Notes: generated by a model from the letters alone, not told the origin. Positions 24,949-35,077 are shown, counted from the first letter of the stretch. The stretch: 64,000 nt of DNA from JANOMH01 sp031422295 (GCA_031422295.1 JANOQM010000099.1:101749-165748); one strand, 5' to 3'. Made by a program: numbers and translations.

Positions 24949-25287
24949 TTACTCTTTTTCCATCGTGCATTGCAGCGGATGCTGGTGCCGTTGTGCGAAA
25001 TCCATGACCAACGCCACTTTGGTTTCTGCAATCTCGTAGGAAAACACACCAACCACGGCGATTCCCTTTTTATGCACGGTCAGCATGATATCAAAGGCCT
25101 GCGCATGGGTCAGCCCAAAGAACCGTTCCAGCACATGCACGACAAATTCCATCGGCGTGTAATCATCGTTCAGAATCAATACTTTATACAAGGGTGGCCG
25201 TTTGGTTTTCGGACGCGTATCCAGTTTGACGCCGACATCATTGTCGTCATCCGGTCCGGTCGCCATCATCCAGTCATCAGCCCGCAT
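24949..25287 (-). CDS. clpS: ATP-dependent Clp protease adaptor
   Basis: Delivers N-degron substrates to ClpA(P). Core motifs PPLYKVLILNDDYTPMEFVV, HVLERFFGL and VHKKGIAVVGVFSYEIAETK are unmistakable. Start is uncertain: ATG at 25287 (used here, 112 residues), ATG at 25269/25266, or TTG at 25308 preceded by AAGG. All vary only in the disordered N-terminus. Confidence 0.93.
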   Translation of the reverse strand: MRADDWMMATGPDDDNDVGVKLDTRPKTKRPPLYKVLILNDDYTPMEFVVHVLERFFGLTHAQAFDIMLTVHKKGIAVVGVFSYEIAETKVALVMDFAQRHQHPLQCTMEKE

Positions 25288-25382
25288 TGTGTATTTGGTG
25301 TTTCCCAAGCAGAATGCCTTTGAGCCCTATATATATGCCACTGCGGGGCCATGAAAAGCCCTTGAGCGCAGCAAAGGACCGC

Positions 25383-26081
25383 ATGTCACACCCGAAAATC
25401 TGGACAATCGGTTTCGATGCTGATGATACTTTATGGCAGAACGAACAATTTTTTCGGATGACGCAGGCGCGGTTTGCGGCACTGCTGGCGGATTATGCGG
25501 ACCCGGTGCATCTGGACCAGCGGCTGTTGGCGGCGGAGCGGCGCAATCTGGGGCACTATGGATTTGGCGTCAAAGGTTTTGTGTTGTCGATGATCGAGGT
25601 TGCGATTGAGGTGACGGATGCCACGGTGCCCGCCCCGGTGATTGCCGAACTGATTGACGCGGGGCGCGACATGTTGCGCCATCCGATTGAATTGCTACCG
25701 GGAGCGATGGAGGCGGTTGAAGCGCTTTCCGGGCGGGCCGATCTTGTCCTGATTACCAAGGGTGATCTGCTGGATCAGGAGCGCAAGCTGGCGCAATCGG
25801 GGCTGGGTGAGATGTTTAGCGCCGTCGAGATTGTCAGCGACAAGACCCCCGCCACCTATGCCCGGATTTTCGCCCGGCATAACACGCCGCAGGCGCTGAT
25901 GGTGGGCAATTCGCTGAAATCTGACGTGATCCCGGCCTTGGATGCGGGCCATTGGGGGGTGCATGTGCCGCATCGGCTGACTTGGGCGCTGGAACATGCC
26001 CACCCGCCCAGCGACCACCCGAAATTCCGCGAGATTGCGTCGCTGGCGGAATTGCCGGGATTGATTGACCAACTGGGCTGA
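25383..26081 (+). CDS. HAD-superfamily hydrolase
   Basis: A 232-residue haloacid-dehalogenase-type phosphatase. Motif I is FDADDTLWQN (nucleophile Asp), motif II LVLITKGD, motif III Lys before TPATYARI, motif IV VGNSLKSDVIPALDAG. A helical cap lies between motifs I and II. The ATG at 25383 follows AAAGGA. Substrate unknown; divergent from clpS. Confidence 0.9.
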   Translation: MSHPKIWTIGFDADDTLWQNEQFFRMTQARFAALLADYADPVHLDQRLLAAERRNLGHYGFGVKGFVLSMIEVAIEVTDATVPAPVIAELIDAGRDMLRHPIELLPGAMEAVEALSGRADLVLITKGDLLDQERKLAQSGLGEMFSAVEIVSDKTPATYARIFARHNTPQALMVGNSLKSDVIPALDAGHWGVHVPHRLTWALEHAHPPSDHPKFREIASLAELPGLIDQLG

Positions 26082-26295
26082 TCTTTGCCACAGTGCCGCC
26101 ACAGTCCTGCCACAATCCCGCATTTAGCGGTTAGGCTGGTGGCACCCCCAATATCTGCCACAGCCGCCCGAAATTTTGCCGGTAAGTGAATGAAATTAGG
26201 GAGTTTTCGGATGCCATGCTTCGTGCTAGTCTAACGACAAATCAAAGGTGCCACAAACAAATCAGGCACCACGAGGCAGTAAGAGGGCAGGCATT

Positions 26296-27831
26296 TTGGC
26301 ACACCGACTGGCGCAGTCGGCCCGTTTTGGGCTATTCATTTTCATCCTGTCGTGTCTGGCGGTTTTGGCACCGGTGCAATCCATGGCCGCCCCCTATGCG
26401 GCCTTTGTGATGGATGCCCGCACCGGCGAGGTGATCCATTCGCGCAATGCTGATACCCGCCTGCATCCGGCATCGCTGACCAAGATGATGACCCTGTATA
26501 TCGCCTTTCAGGCGATCCAGCGCGGCGAGATCAGTCTGGATACCGAAGTGACGATTACCGCCACTGCCGCGAATATGCCGCCGTCCCGGCTGGGCCTGCG
26601 CGCGGGGCAGACCATCCGGATGCGCTATCTGCTGCGCGCCGCTGCCGTCAAATCGGCCAATGATGCCGCCACCGCGATTGGCATTGCGATGAGCGGGTCC
26701 GAGGCGGCCTTTGCCGACCGGATGAATGCCACGGCCGCTGCGATGGGGATGAACAATACGCATTTCCTGAATATGAACGGGCTGACTGAAGAAGGCCATT
26801 ATTCCACCGCCCGCGACATGAGCGTGCTGGGCCGCCATATGATTTATGACTTTCCGCAATATTATAACCTGTTTTCGCGCCGCAATGCCGATGCGGGTAT
26901 GGCCGAAGTGGCCAATACCAATCGCCGGTTTCTGGACGCGTATGAGGGTGCGGATGGGATCAAGACCGGGTTCACCAATGCGGCCGGCTATAATATTGTC
27001 GCATCGGCCCAGCGCGGCACGGTGCGGATTATTGCGACGGTATTTGGTGGCACATCAACCGCCAACCGCAATGCGCAAGTGACGGAATTGCTGGATATGG
27101 GGTTTGCCGCAGCCCCCGCGAATGCCAATCTGAATGCCCCGCCCGCCCCCGCCTATGTCGAAGCCGATCCACAGGTTGCCGCCGTGGTCGCCGAGGCGTT
27201 CAATGCCGAAGTGCCGCTGACCGGGGCGCATACGATCCGCGTGACCGGACAAGTGGCGCGGGCGGTTGCGCCGCAACTGCGCCCGGGGTCGGTGCCGGAA
27301 CCCGCGTTGGACAGCGTCAGTCAGGACCTGATTGCCGATATGCTGGCCGAGGCGATGCAAGTGTCGTCTGAGCCGGGTGTTATTGCCGAGGCGGAGGTGC
27401 AGGTTGCCAGCGATGTGCCGCCTGCGGTGGGCCCGGATGCTGCACATGAAATTGCGATTGCCGAGGCCGTCGCCGCCCCGCCAGTGCGCCCGGTTGAAAT
27501 GGTCACTGTCGCGTCGGTCGCGGCAGAGCTGACTGCGACCGAGGCTGAAGTTGCCCCCGAAATCGTTACCCGCCTGTCCGCCTCGGGTGGGCGGAACTGG
27601 GGGATCAATGTGGGGCGCTATGGATCGGCCAACGAGGCCGAGCGGGTGCTGATCCAGGTGGCACTGAACGAAATGGCGACGCTGGAAAACGGCTTGCGCC
27701 GGGTCTTGCAGCGGTCCGGCGGGTTTGATGCGAATTTCATGGGCCTGACCCGCGAGGAATCCGATCTGGCCTGCCGCCGGCTGCAAGCCCGCGGAACGAC
27801 TTGCTTCATGATCGGGTCGGACGAGGGCTAG
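26296..27831 (+). CDS. D-alanyl-D-alanine carboxypeptidase with C-terminal SPOR domain
   Basis: Penicillin-binding-protein-type D,D-carboxypeptidase (peptidase S11) trimming peptidoglycan in the periplasm. I choose a TTG start at 26296 because AGAGGG lies 8 bases upstream and it gives an ordinary signal peptide; a GTG at 26248 adds 16 residues. On the TTG numbering the active-site SLTK is at 60-63, SAN at 119-121 and KTG at 222-224. A long Ala/Val/Glu/Pro-rich linker (about 300-425) leads to a C-terminal SPOR-like domain (GRNWGINVGRYGSANEAERV onward) that would bind denuded glycan at the septum. Confidence 0.9.
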   Translation: MAHRLAQSARFGLFIFILSCLAVLAPVQSMAAPYAAFVMDARTGEVIHSRNADTRLHPASLTKMMTLYIAFQAIQRGEISLDTEVTITATAANMPPSRLGLRAGQTIRMRYLLRAAAVKSANDAATAIGIAMSGSEAAFADRMNATAAAMGMNNTHFLNMNGLTEEGHYSTARDMSVLGRHMIYDFPQYYNLFSRRNADAGMAEVANTNRRFLDAYEGADGIKTGFTNAAGYNIVASAQRGTVRIIATVFGGTSTANRNAQVTELLDMGFAAAPANANLNAPPAPAYVEADPQVAAVVAEAFNAEVPLTGAHTIRVTGQVARAVAPQLRPGSVPEPALDSVSQDLIADMLAEAMQVSSEPGVIAEAEVQVASDVPPAVGPDAAHEIAIAEAVAAPPVRPVEMVTVASVAAELTATEAEVAPEIVTRLSASGGRNWGINVGRYGSANEAERVLIQVALNEMATLENGLRRVLQRSGGFDANFMGLTREESDLACRRLQARGTTCFMIGSDEG

Positions 27832-27836
27832 CCCCG

Positions 27837-28445
27837 CTATGGGTTCAGCCGCTTGGTAAGCCGGGCCTTGAGCCGGGACAGGGATTCGGGCGTCAGGCCG
27901 AGGTAGGACGCCAGATGATGCTGCGGGACTGTGCCGATCTGCACAGGAAACTCGTCAGCCAGTGCTGCATAGCGCTGTTCGGCGGTTTGGGTCAGGAAAG
28001 CAATTTCACGGTCTTCTTTGCGCCGATACAGAAATTCTTCCAGCCGCCGCCCCAGTTTTTGCCATTCCATATGGCTGTCAAACTGCCCGGTCAGCGCCGG
28101 TAACGGCCAGATTGATACGACACAATCAGTCAGCGCCATGATCCCAACCCGGGCGGCCTGCCGCTGCACCGAACTGCCGAAGGAAGCGGCGAATGTGGGC
28201 GCGAAGGAGAAATCCTTGGTCACATCCTGCCCCGAGTCGGGCAGAATGATCATGTAGCGGATGGTCCCGGAATGGATGAAATGCAACGGATGGGTCACGT
28301 CGCCGATGTCCACAAGAAATGCGCCCTTGGCGATCAGTGACCGGCGCGACTGGGTGTCATCGACGTTTTTGCTGTCGCATAAGGGTAATCCGCAGCAGTT
28401 TGCCGAAGTGGTGCGACGGGCCGCACCGGGAACGACGCCGGTCAC
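27837..28445 (-). CDS. Crp/Fnr-family transcriptional regulator
   Basis: A 202-residue regulator: cupin-like sensor core (LVDIGDVTHPLHFIHSGTIR), long dimer helix, and C-terminal HTH (VPQHHLASYLGLTPESLSRL). The best start found is a GTG at 28445; an in-frame stop lies just upstream, and the N-terminal ~30 residues look unlike the family, so a sequencing or real frameshift near 28.4 kb is possible. No Fnr-type cysteine cluster. It is downstream of yejF by 45 bases on the same strand. Confidence 0.8.
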   Translation of the reverse strand: MTGVVPGAARRTTSANCCGLPLCDSKNVDDTQSRRSLIAKGAFLVDIGDVTHPLHFIHSGTIRYMIILPDSGQDVTKDFSFAPTFAASFGSSVQRQAARVGIMALTDCVVSIWPLPALTGQFDSHMEWQKLGRRLEEFLYRRKEDREIAFLTQTAEQRYAALADEFPVQIGTVPQHHLASYLGLTPESLSRLKARLTKRLNP

Positions 28446-28490
28446 GCTGTGCCCCGGTCAGGCGCTGCGGCTGACATCGGGTGCTTTGGG

Positions 28491-30095
28491 TTAGTGGCTG
28501 GGCATCGCCGCCGCCTCGAACGCGGCTTTCATCAGGGCGCGGGTATAGTCGGACTGCGGTGCGTCGAAGATCGCCTGTGCATCGCCAGCCTCGACCACAT
28601 CGCCGTTTTTCATCACCATGACTTTATGCGCCAAGGCCCGCACCACCTTGAGGTCATGGCTGATGAACAGATAGGCCAGCTGATATTTCTGCTGCAATTC
28701 GCGCAAAAGCTGCACGATCTGCACCTGCACGGTCATGTCCAAAGCGCTGGTTGGTTCGTCCAGCACCATCAGTTTTGGCCGCAGGATCAGCGCGCGCGCA
28801 ATGGCGATGCGCTGCCGCTGGCCGCCGGAAAACTCATGCGGGTAGCGGTCCATCAGGGCGGGATCAAGGCCCACTTCGGCCATCATTTCGCTGACCATAT
28901 CGCGGGCGTTGCGGCCCTGTTCCAACCCGTGAACACCCAAGCCTTCGGCGATGATCTGCCCGACCGTCATGCGCGGCGACAGGGACCCGAACGGGTCCTG
29001 AAACACGATCTGCATTTCCTTGCGCAGCGGCCGCATGTGATATTGGCTAAGCGACTCAATCGGTTGGCCCAAAAACCCAATCGGCCCCTTGGACCCGATC
29101 AGCCGCATGATCGCCAACGCCAGCGTGGTTTTACCCGACCCGCTTTCGCCCACAATCCCAAGGGTTTCACCGGCACGGACTGACAGGGTGGCGGCATTGA
29201 CCGCTTTGACATGGCCCACAGTGCGTTTCAACATACCGGCATAAAGCGGGAACCAGATTTGCAGCGCGTCAGTGGTGGCGACGACCGGCGCATCGGCAGG
29301 CACGGGCGCAGGCAGGCCGGTGGATTCGGCGGCCAACAACATTTGGGTATAGGGGTGTTGGGGGCTGGCGAAAATCTGGGCGGTCGGCCCCTGTTCGACA
29401 ATTTCCCCATCCTTCATCACACAAACCCGGTCGGCGATTTTGCGCACGATGGTCAGGTCATGGGTGATGAACAGCAGGCTCATCCCCTCTTTGGCCTTCA
29501 GATCGGCCAGCAGATCAAGGATTTGCGCCTGAATGGTCACGTCCAGCGCGGTGGTGGGTTCATCTGCGATCAGCAATTCGGGACCATTGGCCAGCGCCAT
29601 GGCGATCATTACCCGCTGCCGTTGCCCGCCCGAGAGTTCATGCGGATAGGCCCCGAGCCGGGTTTCGGGGTCGCGGATGCCGGTCTTGGTCAGCAGTTCG
29701 ATGATCCTGGCCCGGATTGCCGTGCCGCGCAGCCCCTGATGCAGTTCGATGGATTCCGCCAACTGCTTTTCAATCGTATGCAGCGGATTGAGCGAGGTCA
29801 TCGGTTCCTGAAAGATGAAACTGATGTCATTGCCCCGGACCCGGCGCAATTCGCGTTCTGATGCGCCAACCATCTGTTTGTCGTTATAGGTGATCGACCC
29901 GGTGACCTCGGCGCTATCGGGCAGCAGGGCCACAGTGGACAAAGCGGTGACCGATTTGCCCGAGCCGCTTTCGCCGACAATTGCCAGCGTTTCGCCCTTG
30001 GCCACGGCAAACGACACGTTGCGCACGGCATGGACGAATGTGCCGTCCTGCCGGAACTTGACGTTCAGATTTTGGACGTCAAGGACCGGTTTCAC
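28491..30095 (-). CDS. yejF: Peptide ABC transporter ATPase (two domains), YejF-like
   Basis: A 534-residue double ATPase powering the YejABEF peptide (microcin C-type) importer. Domain 1: GESGSGKSVTALS, LSGGQRQRVMIAMAL, LLIADEPTTALD. Domain 2: GESGSGKTTLALA, FSGGQRQRIAIARAL, LMVLDEPTSALD. Both sites look intact. Its ATG overlaps the yejE stop by four bases. Confidence 0.94.
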   Translation of the reverse strand: MKPVLDVQNLNVKFRQDGTFVHAVRNVSFAVAKGETLAIVGESGSGKSVTALSTVALLPDSAEVTGSITYNDKQMVGASERELRRVRGNDISFIFQEPMTSLNPLHTIEKQLAESIELHQGLRGTAIRARIIELLTKTGIRDPETRLGAYPHELSGGQRQRVMIAMALANGPELLIADEPTTALDVTIQAQILDLLADLKAKEGMSLLFITHDLTIVRKIADRVCVMKDGEIVEQGPTAQIFASPQHPYTQMLLAAESTGLPAPVPADAPVVATTDALQIWFPLYAGMLKRTVGHVKAVNAATLSVRAGETLGIVGESGSGKTTLALAIMRLIGSKGPIGFLGQPIESLSQYHMRPLRKEMQIVFQDPFGSLSPRMTVGQIIAEGLGVHGLEQGRNARDMVSEMMAEVGLDPALMDRYPHEFSGGQRQRIAIARALILRPKLMVLDEPTSALDMTVQVQIVQLLRELQQKYQLAYLFISHDLKVVRALAHKVMVMKNGDVVEAGDAQAIFDAPQSDYTRALMKAAFEAAAMPSH

Positions 30096-31210
30096 GAGAA
30101 GGTCTTTCTGGGATCAAACGCATCGCGCACCCCTTCGAAAATGAACACCAGCAGCGAGAGCATGATCGCAAAGGTGAAGAAGGCGGTAAAGCCGAGCCAT
30201 GGTGCTTGCAGGTTTTGTTTGGCTTGCAGCGTGAGTTCGCCCAAAGACGGTGCGCTGCTGGGCAGGCCGTAGCCCAGAAAATCGAGCGTGGCCAATGTGC
30301 CGATGGACCCGGTAACGATGAACGGCAGCATGGTGACGGTGGCGACCATGGCGTTGGGCAGCATGTGGCGCAGCATGATCCGCCCGTTGCTGACCCCCAA
30401 GGCCCGGGCGGCGCGGACATATTCGAAATTGCGCGCGCGCAGAAATTCGGCCCGGATCAGCCCGGTCAGCGCGGGCCAGCTGAACAGGATGATCAGGAAC
30501 ACCAGCAGCCAGAAACTGCGCCCCAGGATCGCAAAGACGATGATGATGACGTATAGCGATGGGATGCCGGTCCAAATCTCGAGGATCCGTTGCAGGGTCA
30601 GGTCGGTCCAGCCGCCAAAGAACCCCATGACGGCACCTGTGACTATTCCGATGACTGAGGAAATGGCGGTCACGATGATTGCGAAAAAGATCGACAGCCG
30701 GAAGCCATAGATAATCCGGGCCACGATATCGCGTTTGGTGTCATCGGTGCCCAGCCAGTTGGTCGTTGATGGTGGGGCCGGAGCGACGCCGGGGACATCA
30801 ACGATGGTGCGGTAGGAATAGGGGATCGGGGGCCAGAGCATCCAGCCCTGTTCAAAGCCCTCATCGGTGATCGTGCCCGCCTGTGCAGCGGCAATCATTG
30901 CCTCGGGGTCGTCAAAGCAGGTTTCCAACCCGCCAGTGGTGATCAGGCATTTCACCTCGATATCGCTGTACTTCGCCTCGGTCTGAAAATCGCCGCCATA
31001 GTCACGTTCGGAATAAAAGCTGAACACCGGCAGGCGCAGGTCGCCGCGATAGGAGACAAGGATCGGTTTGTCATTGGCCAGAAATTCGGCAAACAGGCTG
31101 AGAATGAACAGCAGGCCGAATACTGCAAGGGACCAGACGGCCCGGCGGTTACGTTTGAAATTACGCAGGCGGCGTTGGTTGAGGGGGCTAAGGTGCATCG
31201 GGCCCATCAT
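30092..31210 (-). CDS. yejE: Peptide ABC transporter permease, YejE-like
   Basis: A 372-residue inner-membrane permease. It has an N-terminal membrane helix (about 28-46), a long periplasmic loop (FYSERDYGGDFQTEAKYSDI and two Cys) as in YejE, then five helices with the binding-protein-dependent EAA-like loop (RAARALGVSNGRIMLRHMLP). The ATG at 31210 overlaps the yejB stop (ATGA). Confidence 0.93.
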   Translation of the reverse strand: MMGPMHLSPLNQRRLRNFKRNRRAVWSLAVFGLLFILSLFAEFLANDKPILVSYRGDLRLPVFSFYSERDYGGDFQTEAKYSDIEVKCLITTGGLETCFDDPEAMIAAAQAGTITDEGFEQGWMLWPPIPYSYRTIVDVPGVAPAPPSTTNWLGTDDTKRDIVARIIYGFRLSIFFAIIVTAISSVIGIVTGAVMGFFGGWTDLTLQRILEIWTGIPSLYVIIIVFAILGRSFWLLVFLIILFSWPALTGLIRAEFLRARNFEYVRAARALGVSNGRIMLRHMLPNAMVATVTMLPFIVTGSIGTLATLDFLGYGLPSSAPSLGELTLQAKQNLQAPWLGFTAFFTFAIMLSLLVFIFEGVRDAFDPRKTFS

Positions 31211-32295
31211 CCCCGCGACTCGAAATCAATGCGCGGATCGACCAGCACATAGGTGACGTCGGTGATGATATGGATCACCAGGCCCATCAGCGAAAAGGCG
31301 AATAGCGTGCCGAAGACCACCGGGTAATCGCGTGACACCGCCGCCTCGAACCCCATGCGGCCAAGGCCGTCGAGGCTGAACAGCGTCTCGATGATCAGCG
31401 ACCCGCCGAAAAACACGCCGATGAACAGCGCTGGAAAGCCTGAGATGACGATCAGCATCGCATTGCGAAAGACGTGGCCATACAGCACGCGGGATTCGGT
31501 CAGCCCTTTGGCCTTGGCGGTCAGCACATATTGCTTTTTGATCTCGTCCAGAAAGCTGTTTTTGGTCAGCAAGGTCAGGGTGGCAAAGGCCGAGATTGAT
31601 TGCGCCAGCACCGGCAAGGTGATGTGCCAGAAATAATCGCCGATCTTGCCCATCAGGCTGAGGGTTTCCCAATTGTCGCTGGTCAGCCCGCGCAGCGGAA
31701 ATATCCGGTAGTATGACCCGCCCGCAAACAGCACGATCAGCATGATTGCGAACAGGAAACCGGGGATCGCATAGGCGGCGATGATGATGGATGAGGTCCA
31801 GGTGTCGAATTTGGACCCATCGCGCACCGCCTTGCGGATGCCCAGCGGGATCGAGACGATGTAGGAAATCAGCACCGACCACAGCCCCAATGTGACGGAC
31901 ACCGGCAACCGTTCGATCACCATATTCAGCACGGTCTTTTTCTTGAACCAGCTTTCGCCAAAATCAAAGCGGACGTAGTTCCACATCATCAGCAGGAACC
32001 GTTCCAAGGGCGGTTTGTCGAACCCAAACTCAACCTCGAGCCGGGCAATGAATTCCGACGGCAGGCCGCGCGCGCCGATGTATTTGCTGTCAAGTGCTGC
32101 AGATTCAGTGCTGATTTCAGCGTCGCCCTGCCCGCCCGCGATGGTCGAAAACACATCGCCGCGCCCTTCGATATCGGCGATGATCTGGTCAATCGGACCG
32201 CCGGGCACGAATTGGGTCAGCGCAAAGTTGACGATCATGATCCCCAGCAAAGTCGGGATCACCAGCAGCAACCGTCTGAGGATATACGCGCCCAT
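31207..32295 (-). CDS. yejB: Peptide ABC transporter permease, YejB-like
   Basis: A 362-residue permease starting MGAYILRRLLLVIPTLLGIM, the usual N-terminal helix of DppB-type permeases, with the YejB-specific extended periplasmic loop and the EAA-like KQYVLTAKAKGLTESRVLYG loop before the last helices. Six bases separate it from yejA upstream; translation coupled to yejE downstream. Confidence 0.93.
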   Translation of the reverse strand: MGAYILRRLLLVIPTLLGIMIVNFALTQFVPGGPIDQIIADIEGRGDVFSTIAGGQGDAEISTESAALDSKYIGARGLPSEFIARLEVEFGFDKPPLERFLLMMWNYVRFDFGESWFKKKTVLNMVIERLPVSVTLGLWSVLISYIVSIPLGIRKAVRDGSKFDTWTSSIIIAAYAIPGFLFAIMLIVLFAGGSYYRIFPLRGLTSDNWETLSLMGKIGDYFWHITLPVLAQSISAFATLTLLTKNSFLDEIKKQYVLTAKAKGLTESRVLYGHVFRNAMLIVISGFPALFIGVFFGGSLIIETLFSLDGLGRMGFEAAVSRDYPVVFGTLFAFSLMGLVIHIITDVTYVLVDPRIDFESRG

Positions 32296-32301
32296 CCGTG
32301 A

Positions 32302-34203
32302 TTATTGCTGGAACGCGCCGGCAGCCAGAAGTGCGTCGTATTTAGCCTGATTGAACCACCAGAAATCCAGATTGCCCAACGCATAGGCAGGCAATTCGGC
32401 GGGGTGTTCGTACATGTCGTAATAGGCGACCCAGTAATTGGCCTTGTACCATGTCGGCACCACGAACATCTCGCGGCGCATGATCCGGTCCATGGCGCGC
32501 ACGCCTGCGGCCATTTCCTCGCGCGTGGTGGCCGCAACGATGGCGTTGATCAGTGTATCCATGGCGGGGCTGGTATAGCCTGCCGGGTTGAACAGGTCAC
32601 CGATCCCTACGGCGCCATAACGCTGGTCAAGGCCCAACCCCTCCTCCAGCCCGTTGGAATAGCCGGAATAGATCATGTCCCAGTCGAAATCGCGGCTGCG
32701 TTGGGTGTATTGGGCCGGATCGATCACCTCGATCGTGGCCTGCACCCCAAGGCTGACGAGGTTGTCGACATAGGGCGTCAGCACCCGTTCCAGACTGGCC
32801 GCATCGGTGATGAAATCCATGGTCATCACCTGACCATCCTTGCGCCGGATCCCATCGTCGCCCACTGTCCAGCCCGCGGCATCGAGCAGGTCACTGGCAA
32901 GCCGCAGATTGCCCCGGTCCAGCGGCCGGTCGCCGGATGTGTGCGGCAGGGTCACGGTGTCGGTCAGGATTGACGCATCAATCTGGTCGGCCACGGTTTG
33001 CAGCAGTTCCAGTTCGCGCCCTTCGGCCACGCCAGATGCGGCCATATCGCTGTTTTGCCAGAAACTTTCGCGCTGATCGAACAGGCCGAACTGCAATGTG
33101 TCATTGGTCCAGGTGAAATTATACATCAGCGCCAAGGCTTGACGCACCCGCAGGTCCTGCAGCACCGGGCGACGCAGGTTCAGGATGATCCCACTGGCGC
33201 CAGGCAGGTTGCCGCTGGGCAATTCGGATTTGACCACCCAGCCATTGTCCAACGCCGGAAATTCATAGGCCGTGGCCCAGTTGATTGAACTATTTTCCTC
33301 GCGGAACGTAAATTCGCCTGCTTTGAACCCTTCCAAAGCGACAGTCGTATCAGCGAAATATTCGACCCTGATCGTGTCAAAGTTATTGCGCCCGAGGTTG
33401 ATCGGCAGCCCCTCGCCCCAATAATCGGGGTTACGCCGGTAGACGATCTGCCGGTCAAGATCGTAGCTGTCCAGCACATAGGGGCCGGACCCGGGCGAGA
33501 TTTCCAGCTGGGTTTCGTCCAGCCGCGCCCCGGTGCGTTCGTACCAGGCCTTGGACCAAACCGGTGTGCTGCCCGCCTGCGAGATCAGATTGCGGCGCGG
33601 GATATCGGGCATGAAGGTGAATTTGACGGTATGGTCGTCAATCGCCTCGACCGATTGGATCAGTTCCTTGACCGCCTCGGCATAGGACGGCAGGCCCTGT
33701 TCAAGCAGCAGGTTATGCGAAAATACGACGTCATGGGCGGTCAGTGGGGTGCCGTCGGAAAACATCGCCTCGGGGCGCATGTTGAAAATCACCCAATCTT
33801 CGGAGTCCGGGTATTCCAGCGTGGTGCAGAGCAGGCAGTAGTTGCTGCTGACCTCATCGGCTGTGCCGGTCATCAGGGATTCGTAGCCGATGGTGGCCAG
33901 CGCCCCGGCGCGCCCTTCGCGGGAATAGGGATTGAAGGTGTCAAACGTGCCTTGCGACCACGTGCTGATTTCGCCGCCCTTGGGTGCATCCGGGTTGACG
34001 TAATCAAGATGGGCGAAATCGGCGGGATACTTCAGGTCGCCAAAGGTCGAATAGCCATGCGTGGTGATGATGGTGTCCTGCGCCCAGCCCGGCAGTGCCC
34101 AAAGCGCGCCTGCCACCACCAGAACCGACCCCGTCAGCCAATGTCGCCAATCGGCCCCGGTATCGGTGCGGGCGATGGCGCGGGCGCGGTGGGGTGCGGT
34201 CAT
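32302..34203 (-). CDS. yejA: Periplasmic peptide-binding protein, YejA-like
   Basis: A 633-residue extracellular solute-binding protein (family 5). A twin-basic-poor N-terminus of about 40 residues ends in LWALPGWAQD, a signal-peptide cleavage site, followed by HGYSTFGDLKYPADFAHLDY, typical of YejA. Later blocks include NPDYWGEGLP and TNDTLQFGLFDQRESFWQNS. It opens the yejABEF operon for uptake of oligopeptides. Confidence 0.93.
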   Translation of the reverse strand: MTAPHRARAIARTDTGADWRHWLTGSVLVVAGALWALPGWAQDTIITTHGYSTFGDLKYPADFAHLDYVNPDAPKGGEISTWSQGTFDTFNPYSREGRAGALATIGYESLMTGTADEVSSNYCLLCTTLEYPDSEDWVIFNMRPEAMFSDGTPLTAHDVVFSHNLLLEQGLPSYAEAVKELIQSVEAIDDHTVKFTFMPDIPRRNLISQAGSTPVWSKAWYERTGARLDETQLEISPGSGPYVLDSYDLDRQIVYRRNPDYWGEGLPINLGRNNFDTIRVEYFADTTVALEGFKAGEFTFREENSSINWATAYEFPALDNGWVVKSELPSGNLPGASGIILNLRRPVLQDLRVRQALALMYNFTWTNDTLQFGLFDQRESFWQNSDMAASGVAEGRELELLQTVADQIDASILTDTVTLPHTSGDRPLDRGNLRLASDLLDAAGWTVGDDGIRRKDGQVMTMDFITDAASLERVLTPYVDNLVSLGVQATIEVIDPAQYTQRSRDFDWDMIYSGYSNGLEEGLGLDQRYGAVGIGDLFNPAGYTSPAMDTLINAIVAATTREEMAAGVRAMDRIMRREMFVVPTWYKANYWVAYYDMYEHPAELPAYALGNLDFWWFNQAKYDALLAAGAFQQ

Positions 34204-34418
34204 GAGGTCCTCCTGAGCTGCCGTATAGTTAGTGTGACATATTGCTTAAGCTATGGGCCGCTTTACAAAACATTCAAGTTGAGAATGCGTGAACGGCAAG
34301 TGAACGCGCCGTGCGCTGGCCGTTGCGTGACAATTTTTTCCGGGCTGATGCAGGCTGGACATGAAAACGGCCGCCCCGGCGGGTGCCAGTTGCGGCCAGG
34401 ACACAGGCGACGGGCAGA

Positions 34419-34937
34419 TCAGCCGCCGATGGTCGCTAGGTAGGCAACGACATTGGCCCGGTCTTCGGCGCTGCGCATGCCGTTATACGCCATCTTGGTG
34501 CCGTCGGCATAGGAACCCGGATCGGTGATGAAGGCGTTGATGGATTCGGGTGTCCAGACATCATTCACCGCGATCAGCGCGCCGGAATAGTCAAAATCGG
34601 CCACCGCCTGCACCGGGCGGTTGACCACCCCGTACAAATGCGGCCCGGTGCCGTTTACCCCATCTGCGATTTTGTGGCAGCCGCCACAGGCCCGGCCAAA
34701 TGTATCCTCGCCCGCTGCGGCATCGGCCACGGCCAACAGATCGGCGAATGGCGGGCCTTCTTCGACCACTTCGCCTGACGCTACTTCGTCAGACTCTACT
34801 TCGATCACATAGGCCTGTTCATGGTCACCATGTTCAGCGCCGTAAATGGTTTGTGCGGCCCAGCCACCCAGCAAGAACACCAGAAATGCGCCGCAAAAGC
34901 CGCCAACGATTTTGGTCCAGATCATCGTGTCGAACAT
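34419..34937 (-). CDS. cycM: Membrane-anchored cytochrome c (CycM/cytochrome cy type)
   Basis: A 172-residue electron carrier. An uncleaved N-terminal anchor (about residues 10-30) is followed by an acidic linker (about 45-62) and a mitochondrial-type cytochrome c domain with the heme motif CGGCH (84-88) and probable axial Met149 in DGTKMAYNGM. It likely links the bc1 complex to terminal oxidase in the periplasm. Divergent from pheA. Confidence 0.93.
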   Translation of the reverse strand: MFDTMIWTKIVGGFCGAFLVFLLGGWAAQTIYGAEHGDHEQAYVIEVESDEVASGEVVEEGPPFADLLAVADAAAGEDTFGRACGGCHKIADGVNGTGPHLYGVVNRPVQAVADFDYSGALIAVNDVWTPESINAFITDPGSYADGTKMAYNGMRSAEDRANVVAYLATIGG

Positions 34938-35077
34938 GTCTCATCCATTCGGTTCGCCGTTTGGCGGGTATGTATCCGCTTCCGATCCCCGGACGCAAGG
35001 TGTAGAGCCGCGACCAATCGCCCAAATGCGGGCATTTTGAACGCCCGCTGCCGGGCTTTGTCAAAGGGCATAGCGCC

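Noticed and set aside
33631..34443. 270-residue open frame antisense to yejA
   Set aside because: No recognisable domain; yejA is unmistakable.
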